DNA from: an uncultured Lachnospiraceae bacterium
GTDB taxonomy: Bacteria; Bacillota; Clostridia; Lachnospirales; Lachnospiraceae
NCBI GenBank assembly: GCA_947589175.1
Contig: CANPZR010000107.1
Span: 1 to 7,922, forward strand
Length of the DNA stretch: 7,922 nucleotides
Reading direction: 5' to 3'
Shown here: piece by piece, positions 1-6,454 of the stretch
How positions within the stretch are numbered: position 1 is the stretch's first letter
Layout: the number at the start of each line of letters is the position of its first letter
Position numbers and translations under genes: made by a program
Notes under the pieces: generated by a model
The model's input: the letters and a program-made list of their open reading frames with translations, nothing else
Told to the model about the DNA's origin: nothing
The model's database searches: none

Positions 1-1410
1 CACGGTGTTCGGACCGGCGATGGAGAGAGAAGATGCCACCATACGGAACTCAAATTTGTTTCCGGTAAAGGCGAAAGGCGATGTACGGTTGCGGTCGGTA
101 GCGTCCTTTTTGATCGGCGGAATCGTGTGTACGCCGATATCCATCTGGTCGCCCTTGTTGCTGTGGGTAGCGGTACCGTTCTGCAGAATCTGCTCCACGA
201 TATCCTCAAGCTGCTCGCCGAGGAAAATGGAGATGATGGCGGGCGGCGCCTCGTTTGCGCCCAGACGGTGGTCGTTGCCCGGGTTGGACGCGGACATGCG
301 CAGCAGAGCGGCGTGCTCGTCTACGGCTGCGATGACGGCGGCTAAGAACAGCAAAAATCTCTTATTGTGATAAGGCGCCTTGCCGGGGCTTAACAGGTTC
401 ACGCCGGTATTGGTCACAAGCGACCAGTTGTCGTGCTTACCGGAGCCGTTTACGCCGGCAAAGGGCTTTTCATGCAGCAGACACTCCAGATTGTGGCGTC
501 TGGCAACCTTTTTCATCGTTTCCATTACTAACTGGTTGTGGTCCGTGGCGATGTTGGCGGTGCCGTAAATCGGCGCCATCTCGTGCTGAGCCGGAGCAAC
601 CTCGTTGTGCTGTGTCTTAGAGAGGATTCCCAGCTTCCAGAGCTCCTCATTTAACTCCTTCATAAAGGACGCCTGACGCTCGCGGATAGCGCCGAAGTAG
701 TGGTCGTCGAGCTCCTGGCCCTTCGGAGGCATGGAGCCGAACAGGGTGCGGCCCGTGAAAATCAAATCGTCGCGCTGCAAATACTGGTCTCTGTCAATGA
801 GGAAATATTCCTGCTCCGGTCCCACGGAACATCTTACATTTGTCACGTCGTCCATGCCGAACAGCTTCAGGATGCGGACAGCCTGCTTGCTGATTGCCTC
901 CATAGAGCGCAGGAGCGGAGTCTTTTTGTCCAGCGCCTCGCCGGTGTAGGAGCAGAACGCGGTCGGGATGCAGAGAATCGTTCCGATGGCGTCCTCCTTG
1001 AGAAAGGCGGGCGACGTACAATCCCAGGCCGTATAGCCCCTCGCCTCGAATGTGGCGCGAAGTCCTCCCGATGGGAAGGATGAGGCATCCGGCTCGCCCT
1101 TGATCAGCTCTTTTCCGGAGAACTCCAGAACAGCGTGGGCGTCGGAGTCGGCGCTCAAGAAAGAGTCATGTTTTTCCGCGGTGACACCGGTCATTGGCTG
1201 GAACCAGTGCGTGTAGTGGGTGGCCCCGTTGCTTAAGGCCCATTCCTTCATGGCGTGCGCTACTACATTGGCAACCTCCGGAGACAGTTCCTCTCCATTT
1301 TCAATCGTGCTCTTCAGAGCGGCATAGGTTTTCTTCGGCAGATACGCCTGCATCACGTCGTCGTTGAAAACCCGGGTTCCGAAAACATCTTCAATAACAT
1401 TTTTCTGCAT
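1..1410 (-). CDS. glnN: Glutamine synthetase type III, N-terminal 470 residues (runs off left edge)
   Basis: Cytoplasmic ATP-dependent ligation of ammonia to glutamate to give glutamine, the entry step of nitrogen assimilation. The minus-strand frame is open from 1410 to the window edge. It shows signatures of the large GSIII family: GPEQEYFLID (residues 197-206, metal-binding glutamates), HNEVAPAQHE (268-277), KPFAGVNGSGKHDNWS (315-330, ATP/glutamate site), RLGANEAPPA (382-391) and TGNKFEFR (449-456, substrate-binding arginine). GSIII proteins are usually about 700 residues, so roughly 230 C-terminal residues lie outside the window. In-frame ATGs also occur at 1431 and 1422, but a GGAAGG stretch (1423-1428) is placed correctly only for 1410. 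It overlaps or abuts the two upstream candidates. The gene lies downstream of, and in the same direction as, the carboxypeptidase gene, but has its own promoter and a leader hairpin. The family assignment is very secure; the exact start is slightly less so. Confidence 0.96.
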   Translation of the reverse strand, partial: MQKNVIEDVFGTRVFNDDVMQAYLPKKTYAALKSTIENGEELSPEVANVVAHAMKEWALSNGATHYTHWFQPMTGVTAEKHDSFLSADSDAHAVLEFSGKELIKGEPDASSFPSGGLRATFEARGYTAWDCTSPAFLKEDAIGTILCIPTAFCSYTGEALDKKTPLLRSMEAISKQAVRILKLFGMDDVTNVRCSVGPEQEYFLIDRDQYLQRDDLIFTGRTLFGSMPPKGQELDDHYFGAIRERQASFMKELNEELWKLGILSKTQHNEVAPAQHEMAPIYGTANIATDHNQLVMETMKKVARRHNLECLLHEKPFAGVNGSGKHDNWSLVTNTGVNLLSPGKAPYHNKRFLLFLAAVIAAVDEHAALLRMSASNPGNDHRLGANEAPPAIISIFLGEQLEDIVEQILQNGTATHSNKGDQMDIGVHTIPPIKKDATDRNRTSPFAFTGNKFEFRMVASSLSIAGPNTV

Positions 1411-1447
1411 AGATAAATCCATCCTTCCCATGTTTTTTATGGCAGTT

Positions 1448-1482
1448 AAAAAAGAAAAAGACGCCCTCATAATGAGAACGCC
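1448..1482 (-). terminator. Terminator-like hairpin in the glnN leader (candidate attenuator)
   Basis: In minus-strand RNA, a 10-pair stem (plus-strand arms 1460-1469 and 1473-1482, three pairs being G-U) closes a 3-base loop. It is followed at once by a run of 11 T interrupted by one C (1448-1459). This is a rho-independent terminator layout lying about 40 bases upstream of the glnN start and downstream of the proposed promoter. An alternative 6-pair hairpin (1475-1490, loop AAGG) uses part of the same bases and could not form at the same time. The hairpin could simply end the upstream carboxypeptidase transcript, but then almost no room is left for a separate glnN promoter. Confidence 0.6.
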
Positions 1483-1511
1483 TTCGTCCTGTCTAACATA
1501 CTATGTCTATT

Positions 1512-1540
1512 ACCATAGCACTTCTTTTGCAAAATGTAAA
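1512..1540 (-). promoter_or_regulatory. Putative sigma-70 promoter of glnN
   Basis: On the minus strand, -35 TTTACA (1535-1540, 5 of 6 consensus) is followed by a 17-base spacer and -10 TATGGT (1512-1517, 4 of 6). Transcription would start near 1505, leaving a leader of about 95 bases before the glnN start at 1410. The -35 box is part of the right arm of an inverted repeat, which makes regulation at this promoter plausible. It was found by eye only. Confidence 0.55.
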
Positions 1541-1567
1541 GTGTTTTTTGAAAATTTCTTTACATTT
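1532..1567. repeat. Perfect inverted repeat over the glnN -35 box (candidate operator)
   Basis: The arms AAATGTAAAG (1532-1541) and CTTTACATTT (1558-1567) are perfect reverse complements separated by 16 AT-rich bases. The centre-to-centre distance is 26 bases, about two and a half helical turns. One arm contains the -35 hexamer of the proposed glnN promoter, and the other covers the stop codon region of the carboxypeptidase gene. TGTAA/TTACA half-sites resemble those bound by GlnR/TnrA-type nitrogen regulators, but the spacing does not fit the classic 7-base form. It could instead be a weak stem in the 3' end of the upstream transcript; no T tract follows it. Confidence 0.4.
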
Positions 1568-2894
1568 CCCGAAAAAGCGTCCTCGTCCATACTTGCAATA
1601 CATCCCTTATTTTATCAGAAAAACCAGATTTTTCAATGTCTTTGGAAGGAAAAATTTCCTGCCTGCAAAATAGGTCGTCGTTGATGTACCAGGACACGGT
1701 TCCTATGGCGGCGCCGCTCCTCACCGGGGCGTGCAGCTTTTCCGGCAGCTCGTAGGTGACCGTGATGGAATCCGACCGGGACAGAAGTGTCTTCGGTGGA
1801 GCAAGCGGGAGGCAGGAGACGGTCTTTTCTTTGCCGTCCTCGACCGGGATAACGGCATCTTCCAGCTTTTGGAGGGGGAGGTCGCTCGCCGTGAAATTCT
1901 CAAAGCCGTAATCCATAAGGCGGCGGGTGTCGGTCCACTTGTAATTTTTGTTGGGGGGCCAGCCGCAGGCAAGCACGCAGCTCACCAGCGTGACGCCCTT
2001 TTTCTTCGCCGCCCCGACAAAGCAGTACCCAGCGTCGCCGGTAAAGCCGGTCTTTACGCCCAGCGCGCCGTCGTAATAGGACAAGAAGGCGTCCCGGTTC
2101 ACGGCAGTGTAGGAGTGCTTTCCGTCCGTGGTGGAAAAGGAGTGGGAGCGCGTCTGGATCAGCTCGAGAAAATCCTTATTTTTAATGGCGTAGGCGGCGA
2201 GGCGGCACATATCGGCAGCCGTGCTGTAATGTCCCTCGGCGTCCAGGCCGTTGGGCGTGACGAAATGGGTGTTTTCCATGTGGAGGGATTTTGCCTTCTG
2301 GTTCATTTTTTTCGCGAAATTTTCCACGGAGCCCGCCATGTGCTCGGCGATGGCGACAGCGGTGTCGTTGTGGGACTCCAGCATCAGGGAGTAGAGGAGG
2401 TCTTTCATGGAAAACTGGTAGCCCGCCGCCATCCCCAGATGGACTTTGGGCATGGAGGCGGCCCTTTGGCTCGCGGTGACCGTCTCGTCGAGACGCCCGG
2501 ACTCTAAGACGAGAAGGGACGTCATGATTTTGGTCGTGCTCGCCATAGCGGCCTTGTGCCCGGCGTCCTTTTCCCACAGAATCCTGCCAGAATCCGCGTC
2601 CATGACGCAGGCGTACCGGGCGTTCAGGGAGGAGGCGGCCATCCCGGTATTGGTGCCTTCCGATTTGCCAGAGCTCGTCGATTGAGAGGTATTTCCTGAT
2701 TTGTCAGAATCCTCTGCATGGGTGTTCTCTGACTTGTCAGATGCCCCTGCCTGGGCAGGAATCTGTACTACCTTCTCCGGCAGACGGCAGGGGACCGGTT
2801 CGGGCGTGAGGGTGAGGGGAATATCGTAGAGAAAAAGGCCCGCCGCCAGGGTGGCGAGCAGCAGGAAAAAACAGGAAAATCGTGTCAGCTTCAT
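1560..2894 (-). CDS. D-alanyl-D-alanine carboxypeptidase, serine type (peptidase S11, DacF/DacB-like penicillin-binding protein)
   Basis: Removes the terminal D-Ala from peptidoglycan stem peptides outside the membrane, controlling cross-linking. The 444-residue protein starts with a basic and hydrophobic segment (residues 1-24), consistent with a Sec signal or membrane anchor. A low-complexity linker (about 50-88) follows, then the S11 catalytic domain. The active-site motifs are complete: STTK (nucleophile S119, K122), SHN (174-176) and KTG (281-283). The tail (about 340-412) resembles the C-terminal beta domain of PBP5-like enzymes, and the end (418-444) may be a membrane-associating helix. 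The linker holds three spaced heptapeptide repeats (SDKSENT, SDKSGNT, SGKSEGT), which is unusual. The gene is divergent from the decarboxylase operon and sits upstream of glnN, with no evident functional link to either. The ribosome binding site (AAAGG, about 15 bases upstream) is weak, so the start is moderately certain. Choosing between dacF and other S11 paralogues is not possible from motifs alone. Confidence 0.95.
   Translation of the reverse strand: MKLTRFSCFFLLLATLAAGLFLYDIPLTLTPEPVPCRLPEKVVQIPAQAGASDKSENTHAEDSDKSGNTSQSTSSGKSEGTNTGMAASSLNARYACVMDADSGRILWEKDAGHKAAMASTTKIMTSLLVLESGRLDETVTASQRAASMPKVHLGMAAGYQFSMKDLLYSLMLESHNDTAVAIAEHMAGSVENFAKKMNQKAKSLHMENTHFVTPNGLDAEGHYSTAADMCRLAAYAIKNKDFLELIQTRSHSFSTTDGKHSYTAVNRDAFLSYYDGALGVKTGFTGDAGYCFVGAAKKKGVTLVSCVLACGWPPNKNYKWTDTRRLMDYGFENFTASDLPLQKLEDAVIPVEDGKEKTVSCLPLAPPKTLLSRSDSITVTYELPEKLHAPVRSGAAIGTVSWYINDDLFCRQEIFPSKDIEKSGFSDKIRDVLQVWTRTLFREM
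2652..2741 (-). repeat. Three 21-base imperfect repeats in the carboxypeptidase linker
   Basis: Units at 2652-2672, 2688-2708 and 2721-2741 all read in frame as a seven-residue peptide: SDKSENT (residues 52-58), SDKSGNT (63-69) and SGKSEGT (75-81). Starts are spaced 36 and 33 bases apart, so the repeat unit including the spacer is 11-12 codons. They lie between the signal/anchor segment and the catalytic domain, so they probably form a flexible hydrophilic spacer. The similarity at DNA level suggests expansion by duplication or slippage. Confidence 0.65.
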
Positions 2895-2975
2895 ACTTGG
2901 GCAACTGCCTTTTGAGAGAATTATTATCTACTATATGAAACTTTGGAAAACTTATGCAGAGAAGAAAAATAATGG

Positions 2976-3004
2976 TTGCCAATCCGGGTCAAAAGCGTTA
3001 CAAT
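2976..3004 (+). promoter_or_regulatory. Putative sigma-70 promoter of the decarboxylase operon
   Basis: -35 TTGCCA (2976-2981, 5 of 6), a 17-base spacer and -10 TACAAT (2999-3004, 5 of 6) would start transcription near 3011, about 50 bases before the first gene. A perfect TATAAT also occurs at 3031-3036 but has no acceptable -35 at 16-18 bases. The divergent gap (2895-3062) is AT-rich. The carboxypeptidase promoter must also be in or near it, but I saw only weak candidates (GATAAT and TATAGT on the minus strand around 2923-2935, with no good -35). No clear operator or riboswitch was seen. Confidence 0.55.
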
Positions 3005-3062
3005 TATACTCGGATAAAATTTGGATTTTATATAATAAATTTAAGAAAGTGGAGGGCTGCAA

Positions 3063-4439
3063 ATGAGTAATTCAGCAAGCATGTCAGCGAGAGAGAGAAT
3101 CGAGGCTCTCGTTGACGCAAACAGTTTTGTTGAGATCGGCGGCATGATCACAAAGCGCAACACCGATTTCAACATGCAGGAAAAAGCAGTGCCGGCCGAC
3201 GGCGTCATCACCGGTTACGGCGTCATGGATTCCAATCTGGTGTATGTGTACAGCCAGGACGTGACAGCGCTGCACGGCTCCGTCGGGGAGATGCACGCAA
3301 AGAAGATCGCCCGTCTCTATGAGATGGCGGTGAAGGCGGGTGCTCCCGTGATCGGGCTTTTGGACTGCGCCGGAATCCGGGTGCAGGAGGCTATGGACGC
3401 GCTGGCGGGATTCGGCGAGATCTACATGGCGAAGATCAAGGCGTCGGGCGTGGTTCCGCAGATCAGCGCGATTCTCGGCTGCTGCGGAGGAGGCGTCGCC
3501 ATTTCTTCCAAATTCAGCGACATCACGCTGATGGACGGCGGACAGGGAAGCCTTTTTGTAAATTCTCCCAACGCCTTAGAGGGCAACCGCAAGGAGAAGT
3601 GCGACACGGCGGCGGCAGATTTTCAGGCGGCTGCGGGCAACGCGGACATTGTGTGCGACAGCGAGAAGGAAGTATTTGAGAAGATCCGCGAGCTGATCCG
3701 GATTCTCCCGGCTAATGCCGGCATGACGGCGGGGGCGGAGACAGCCGACGACCCGAACCGGATGATTCCCGGATTCGAGGGCTGCATCACAGATCCGGTC
3801 AAGGCGCTGACTCAGATTGCAGATGACGCGAAGTTTATAGAATTGAAGGCGGATTATGGAAAAGAGATGGTGACGGGTCTGCTCACGATCGACGGCGTCA
3901 CCGTGGGCGCGGTTGCCAACAGCAAGGAGGCCGTGCTCTCTACGGCGGGCTGCAAGAAGGCGGAGCAGTTTGTCTATTTCTGCGATTCCTTTGGGATTCC
4001 GGTCGTGACGCTGACCAACGTGGCGGGATACGCGGCGACGCTTGAGGAGGAAAAGACGATTTCCCAGGCGGCAGCCGATCTTACTTATGCGTTCGCGAGC
4101 GCCGACGTGCCGAGAATCAACGTGATTACCGGCAAGGCATACGGAAGCGCCTATGTGGTCATGAACTCAAGACATATCGGCGCGGACCTGGTGCTCGCGC
4201 TGGAGAGCTCCAAGGTGGGCGTGATGGACGCGAGAGCCGCCGCTCAGGTGCTCTGCGAGGACGAGATCAGCCAGGCGGCGGACACAAAGACCGCGCTGGA
4301 TGAGAAGGCGAAGGAGTTCGATAAGCTCCAGCAGGGAGCGGAGGGCGCCGCAAAGAGAGGCTATGTGGATAATATCATCCAGGGGGATTCGGTGCGCAAG
4401 CATCTGATTTACGCCCTGCAGATGTTCGGAATGAGGTGA
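3063..4439 (+). CDS. Carboxyltransferase subunit, acyl-CoA type (MmdA-like, divergent)
   Basis: Predicted to transfer a carboxyl group between an acyl-CoA (for example methylmalonyl-CoA or malonyl-CoA) and the biotin of the carrier encoded two genes downstream. The 458 residues form two crotonase-like halves, about 5-215 and 225-458. The opening ARERIEALVDANSFVE matches the usual start of the carboxyltransferase N domain, and DALAGFGEI (112-120), GCCGGGVAISS (139-149) and VITGKAYGSAYVVMNS (354-369) match further family blocks. It lacks the roughly 35-residue leader of Veillonella-type MmdA (about 510 residues). Several conserved blocks are altered: DSGGARIQE is DCAGIRVQE (101-109), AYGGSY is AYGSAY (359-364), and the PGFLPGT..E..GIIRHGAK segment is replaced by AGYAATLEEEKTISQAAA (321-338). 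The family is clear; the substrate is not. The start is set by GGAGGG at 3051-3056. It is the first gene of the operon, followed after 4 bases by the anchor subunit. Confidence 0.88.
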   Translation: MSNSASMSARERIEALVDANSFVEIGGMITKRNTDFNMQEKAVPADGVITGYGVMDSNLVYVYSQDVTALHGSVGEMHAKKIARLYEMAVKAGAPVIGLLDCAGIRVQEAMDALAGFGEIYMAKIKASGVVPQISAILGCCGGGVAISSKFSDITLMDGGQGSLFVNSPNALEGNRKEKCDTAAADFQAAAGNADIVCDSEKEVFEKIRELIRILPANAGMTAGAETADDPNRMIPGFEGCITDPVKALTQIADDAKFIELKADYGKEMVTGLLTIDGVTVGAVANSKEAVLSTAGCKKAEQFVYFCDSFGIPVVTLTNVAGYAATLEEEKTISQAAADLTYAFASADVPRINVITGKAYGSAYVVMNSRHIGADLVLALESSKVGVMDARAAAQVLCEDEISQAADTKTALDEKAKEFDKLQQGAEGAAKRGYVDNIIQGDSVRKHLIYALQMFGMR

Positions 4440-4446
4440 TTTCGTG
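4433..4446 (+). promoter_or_regulatory. Ribosome binding site overlapping the upstream stop; sets a GTG start
   Basis: GAGGTGAT (4433-4440) matches eight bases of the 16S anti-Shine-Dalgarno complement and contains the TGA stop of the upstream carboxyltransferase gene. It lies 7 bases (counted from GAGG) before the GTG at 4444, so translation of the two subunits is probably coupled. The next in-frame ATG, at 4459, has no comparable site. Confidence 0.7.
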
Positions 4447-4824
4447 TTTTTGCTGGAAATGACAGAGACGACTACCATTCCGGAGGCGTTGGCCAATACC
4501 GGACTGGGCATGGGAACGGTGTTCGCGGTCCTGATTCTGATTTCCTTTATCATTTACCTTTTGAAGTTTGTCCCGATGCTCTTGAACCGGGACCGGAAAA
4601 GGGATGAGGTGCAGGCACAGAAGGCTCCGGTGAAAAAGACCGAGGCGGCTCCGGCCGCATCTTCCGCCAAGAAGGAGGCGGACAAAAAGGCTCCCGCAGG
4701 GGATTCCCAGCTTGTGGCAGTGATCGCGGCAGCCATCGCCGCCCAGATGACAGAGGAGACGGGCGTTTATGTTCCCGCGGACGGACTGTTGATCCGTTCC
4801 ATTAAAAAACGTACAATTTCTTAA
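4444..4824 (+). CDS. OadG-family small membrane subunit (gamma/delta) of sodium-pumping decarboxylase
   Basis: Small anchor subunit that holds the cytoplasmic carboxyltransferase and biotin carrier to the membrane pump. The 126-residue chain has a short N-terminal region, one membrane helix (about residues 21-46, rich in I, L, F and V), and a charged Lys/Ala/Pro/Glu linker (about 50-86). It ends in a conserved cap with VAVIAAAIAAQM (91-102) and LLIRSIKKR (115-123), the pattern seen in MmdD/OadG-type proteins. The start is a GTG. The gene lies 4 bases after the CoA-type carboxyltransferase and 21 bases before the biotin carrier. Sequence conservation in this family is low, so the call rests on length, topology, the C-terminal cap and gene order together. 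Whether it is better named gamma or delta cannot be decided here. Confidence 0.88.
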   Translation: MFLLEMTETTTIPEALANTGLGMGTVFAVLILISFIIYLLKFVPMLLNRDRKRDEVQAQKAPVKKTEAAPAASSAKKEADKKAPAGDSQLVAVIAAAIAAQMTEETGVYVPADGLLIRSIKKRTIS

Positions 4825-4845
4825 TTTATGAAGGAGGATATAGCA

Positions 4846-5232
4846 ATGAAAAGTTATACAATTACAGTAAACGGCACAGTGTATGATGTGACAGTGGAGG
4901 AGAAGATGGCGGGAGCAGCTCCGATGCCAGCACCCGCGGCTCCGATGCCGGGCCCGGCAGCACCGGCGCCCGCTCCCGCAGCGCCCGCACCGGCTCCTGC
5001 TCCGGCAGGGAACGCAGGTTCCGTAGAGGTGACGGCTCCGATGCCCGGAAAGATCCTGTCTGTGAAGGCGAACCCGGGCCAGGCTGTGAAGAAGGGCGAG
5101 GTAATTCTCCTTCTGGAGGCTATGAAGATGGAGAATGAGGTAGTCGCTCCGCAGGATGGAACGATTGCAAGCGTGAATGTAAGTTCCGGGGATATGGTTG
5201 AGTCCGGCGACGTACTGGCTACTATGGACTGA
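4846..5232 (+). CDS. Biotin carboxyl carrier subunit (biotinyl domain protein)
   Basis: Carries CO2 on biotin between the carboxyltransferase subunits and the membrane beta subunit. The 128-residue protein has a short N-terminal beta segment (1-20), a hinge made almost wholly of Ala, Pro, Met and Gly (about 24-54), and a biotinyl domain (about 58-128). The domain has the signature EAMKMENEV (91-99), with K94 the biotinylated lysine, followed by the matching half with GDMVESGDVL. An in-frame ATG exists at 4828, but the strong AAGGAGGAT (4831-4839) lies downstream of it and 6 bases before the ATG at 4846, so 4846 is chosen. The carrier is free-standing, matching the absence of a biotin domain on the OadA-type subunit at the end of the operon. 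A biotin ligase must act in trans; none is encoded here. Confidence 0.95.
   Translation: MKSYTITVNGTVYDVTVEEKMAGAAPMPAPAAPMPGPAAPAPAPAAPAPAPAPAGNAGSVEVTAPMPGKILSVKANPGQAVKKGEVILLLEAMKMENEVVAPQDGTIASVNVSSGDMVESGDVLATMD
4910..5010 (+). repeat. GC-rich Ala/Pro-coding low-complexity tract in the biotin carrier hinge
   Basis: This stretch is built from near-repeats of GCTCCGATGCC and GCACCGGCGCC type units encoding APMPAP, APMPGP and then alternating Ala-Pro. Such hinges are known in biotin carriers, where they give the swinging biotin domain its reach. The repetitive DNA is prone to length change between strains. Confidence 0.6.
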
Positions 5233-5269
5233 TTTTTCAACCAAAATAAGAACCGGAGGTAATAGTAAG

Positions 5270-6391
5270 ATGGAAGTATTACAAAATCTTATTGACCAGA
5301 CAGCCTTTGCCAATGGTACGATGGACTGGCGCAGCTATGTGATGATCTTAGTCGCGTTTCTGTTTCTGTATCTGGCGATTAAGAAGGGATACGAGCCCCT
5401 CTTGCTGGTTCCCATCGCTATGGGCATGCTGTTGGTCAATATATATCCGCAAATTATGGAGGAGGGCGGCCTGCTTGAATACTTCTTCAAGCTGGACGAG
5501 TGGAGCGTCCTGCCGTCTCTGATCTTCTTAGGCGTCGGCGCGATGACGGACTTCGGCCCGCTGATCGCGAACCCCAAGAGCTTTCTTCTGGGGGCGGCGG
5601 CGCAGTTCGGCATTTTCTCCGCCTACATTCTGGCCATTCTGATGGGCTTCAATGGGGCGGCGGCAGCGGCGATTTCGATTATCGGCGGGGCGGACGGCCC
5701 TACCTCGATTTTCCTCGCCGGAAAGCTGGGCCAGACGAACCTGATGGGCCCCATCGCCGTGGCGGCATATTCCTATATGTCCCTCGTGCCGATTATCCAG
5801 CCGCCGATCATGAAGCTTCTGACGACGGAGAAGGAGCGCTGCATCAAGATGGAGCAGCTGCGGCCCGTATCCAAGCTGGAGCGTATTCTGTTCCCCATCG
5901 TCGTTACGACGATCGTGTGTCTGATCCTGCCGAGTACGGCGCCTCTGATCGGTATGCTCATGTTGGGCAACCTGTTCAAGGAGTCCGGCGTGGTGAAGCA
6001 GCTGGCTGAGACCGCGTCCAACGCGCTGATGTACATTGTCGTTATTTTGCTCGGAACATCGGTGGGCGCCAAGACGAGCGGCGCCAACTTCCTGACGCCG
6101 GACACGCTGAAAATCGTTGTTCTGGGTCTGGTTGCCTTTGCCGTGGGCACGGCGGCGGGCGTTCTCTTTGGAAAGCTGATGTGCATTGCCACAAAGGGAA
6201 AGGTAAATCCGCTCATCGGTTCCGCCGGCGTATCGGCCGTTCCTATGGCGGCCCGCGTATCCCAGAAGGTGGGCGCGGAGGCAGATCCGACCAACTTCCT
6301 TTTGATGCACGCAATGGGACCGAATGTGGCCGGGGTTATCGGTACCGCCGTGGCGGCCGGTGTATTCATGGCGATTTTTGGAGTTCATTAA
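5270..6391 (+). CDS. Sodium-translocating decarboxylase beta subunit (OadB/MmdB/GcdB family)
   Basis: Integral membrane subunit that decarboxylates carboxybiotin and couples this to sodium export. The 373-residue, mostly hydrophobic protein has many predicted membrane segments and matches the length of MmdB and GcdB. The residues known to be essential in Klebsiella OadB appear conserved by motif alignment. D203 corresponds to D142 in GGADGPT, Y229 to Y169 in YSYM, and N373, G377, S382 and R389 to N313, G317, S322 and R329 within NPLIGSAGVSAVPMAAR. The MHAMGPNVAGVIG signature is at 346-358. The reading frame is open upstream to 5198, but GGAGGTAA (5255-5262) points to the ATG at 5270. It lies 37 bases after the biotin carrier and 63 bases before the OadA-type subunit, with only this one pump gene in the operon. 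Confidence 0.95.
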   Translation: MEVLQNLIDQTAFANGTMDWRSYVMILVAFLFLYLAIKKGYEPLLLVPIAMGMLLVNIYPQIMEEGGLLEYFFKLDEWSVLPSLIFLGVGAMTDFGPLIANPKSFLLGAAAQFGIFSAYILAILMGFNGAAAAAISIIGGADGPTSIFLAGKLGQTNLMGPIAVAAYSYMSLVPIIQPPIMKLLTTEKERCIKMEQLRPVSKLERILFPIVVTTIVCLILPSTAPLIGMLMLGNLFKESGVVKQLAETASNALMYIVVILLGTSVGAKTSGANFLTPDTLKIVVLGLVAFAVGTAAGVLFGKLMCIATKGKVNPLIGSAGVSAVPMAARVSQKVGAEADPTNFLLMHAMGPNVAGVIGTAVAAGVFMAIFGVH

Positions 6392-6454
6392 AAATGGGGG
6401 ATACCCTTTGTACCCCGACATCATAAATTAAAATACGATCAGGAGGTTTAAGAT

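Noticed and set aside
1411..1505. T-box or classical ANTAR leader upstream of glnN
   Set aside because: The leader is too short and lacks T-box sequence elements. The hairpins seen do not have the hexaloop with conserved A and G expected for ANTAR targets.
1535..1563. Classical GlnR/TnrA operator (TGTNA-N7-TNACA)
   Set aside because: The half-sites match, but they are separated by 20 bases rather than 7.
1731..2507. Long plus-strand open frame (258 codons) opposite the carboxypeptidase gene
   Set aside because: It is antisense to a gene with complete catalytic motifs, shows no recognisable domain, and reflects high GC content at third codon positions.
2851..3066. Small plus-strand open frame in the divergent gap (71 codons)
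   Set aside because: It starts inside the carboxypeptidase gene, spans the proposed promoter and ends on the start codon of the next gene. No ribosome site or family resemblance was seen.
4828..4845. Upstream ATG for the biotin carrier
   Set aside because: The strong Shine-Dalgarno sequence lies downstream of it and is correctly spaced only for the ATG at 4846.
4375..5313. Long minus-strand open frame (312 codons) opposite the anchor and biotin carrier genes
   Set aside because: Composition is dominated by His, Arg, Cys and Ser from reversed GC-rich codons, with no ribosome site or domain. The sense strand holds clear genes.
6394..6412. GGGG...CCCC pairing in the gap before the OadA-like gene
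   Set aside because: Only about four pairs with a long loop and no T tract. It is too weak to call a terminator or attenuator inside the operon.
5528..6424. Long minus-strand open frame (298 codons) opposite the beta subunit gene
   Set aside because: Shadow of a strongly conserved membrane protein gene; His/Arg/Gln-rich with no family resemblance.
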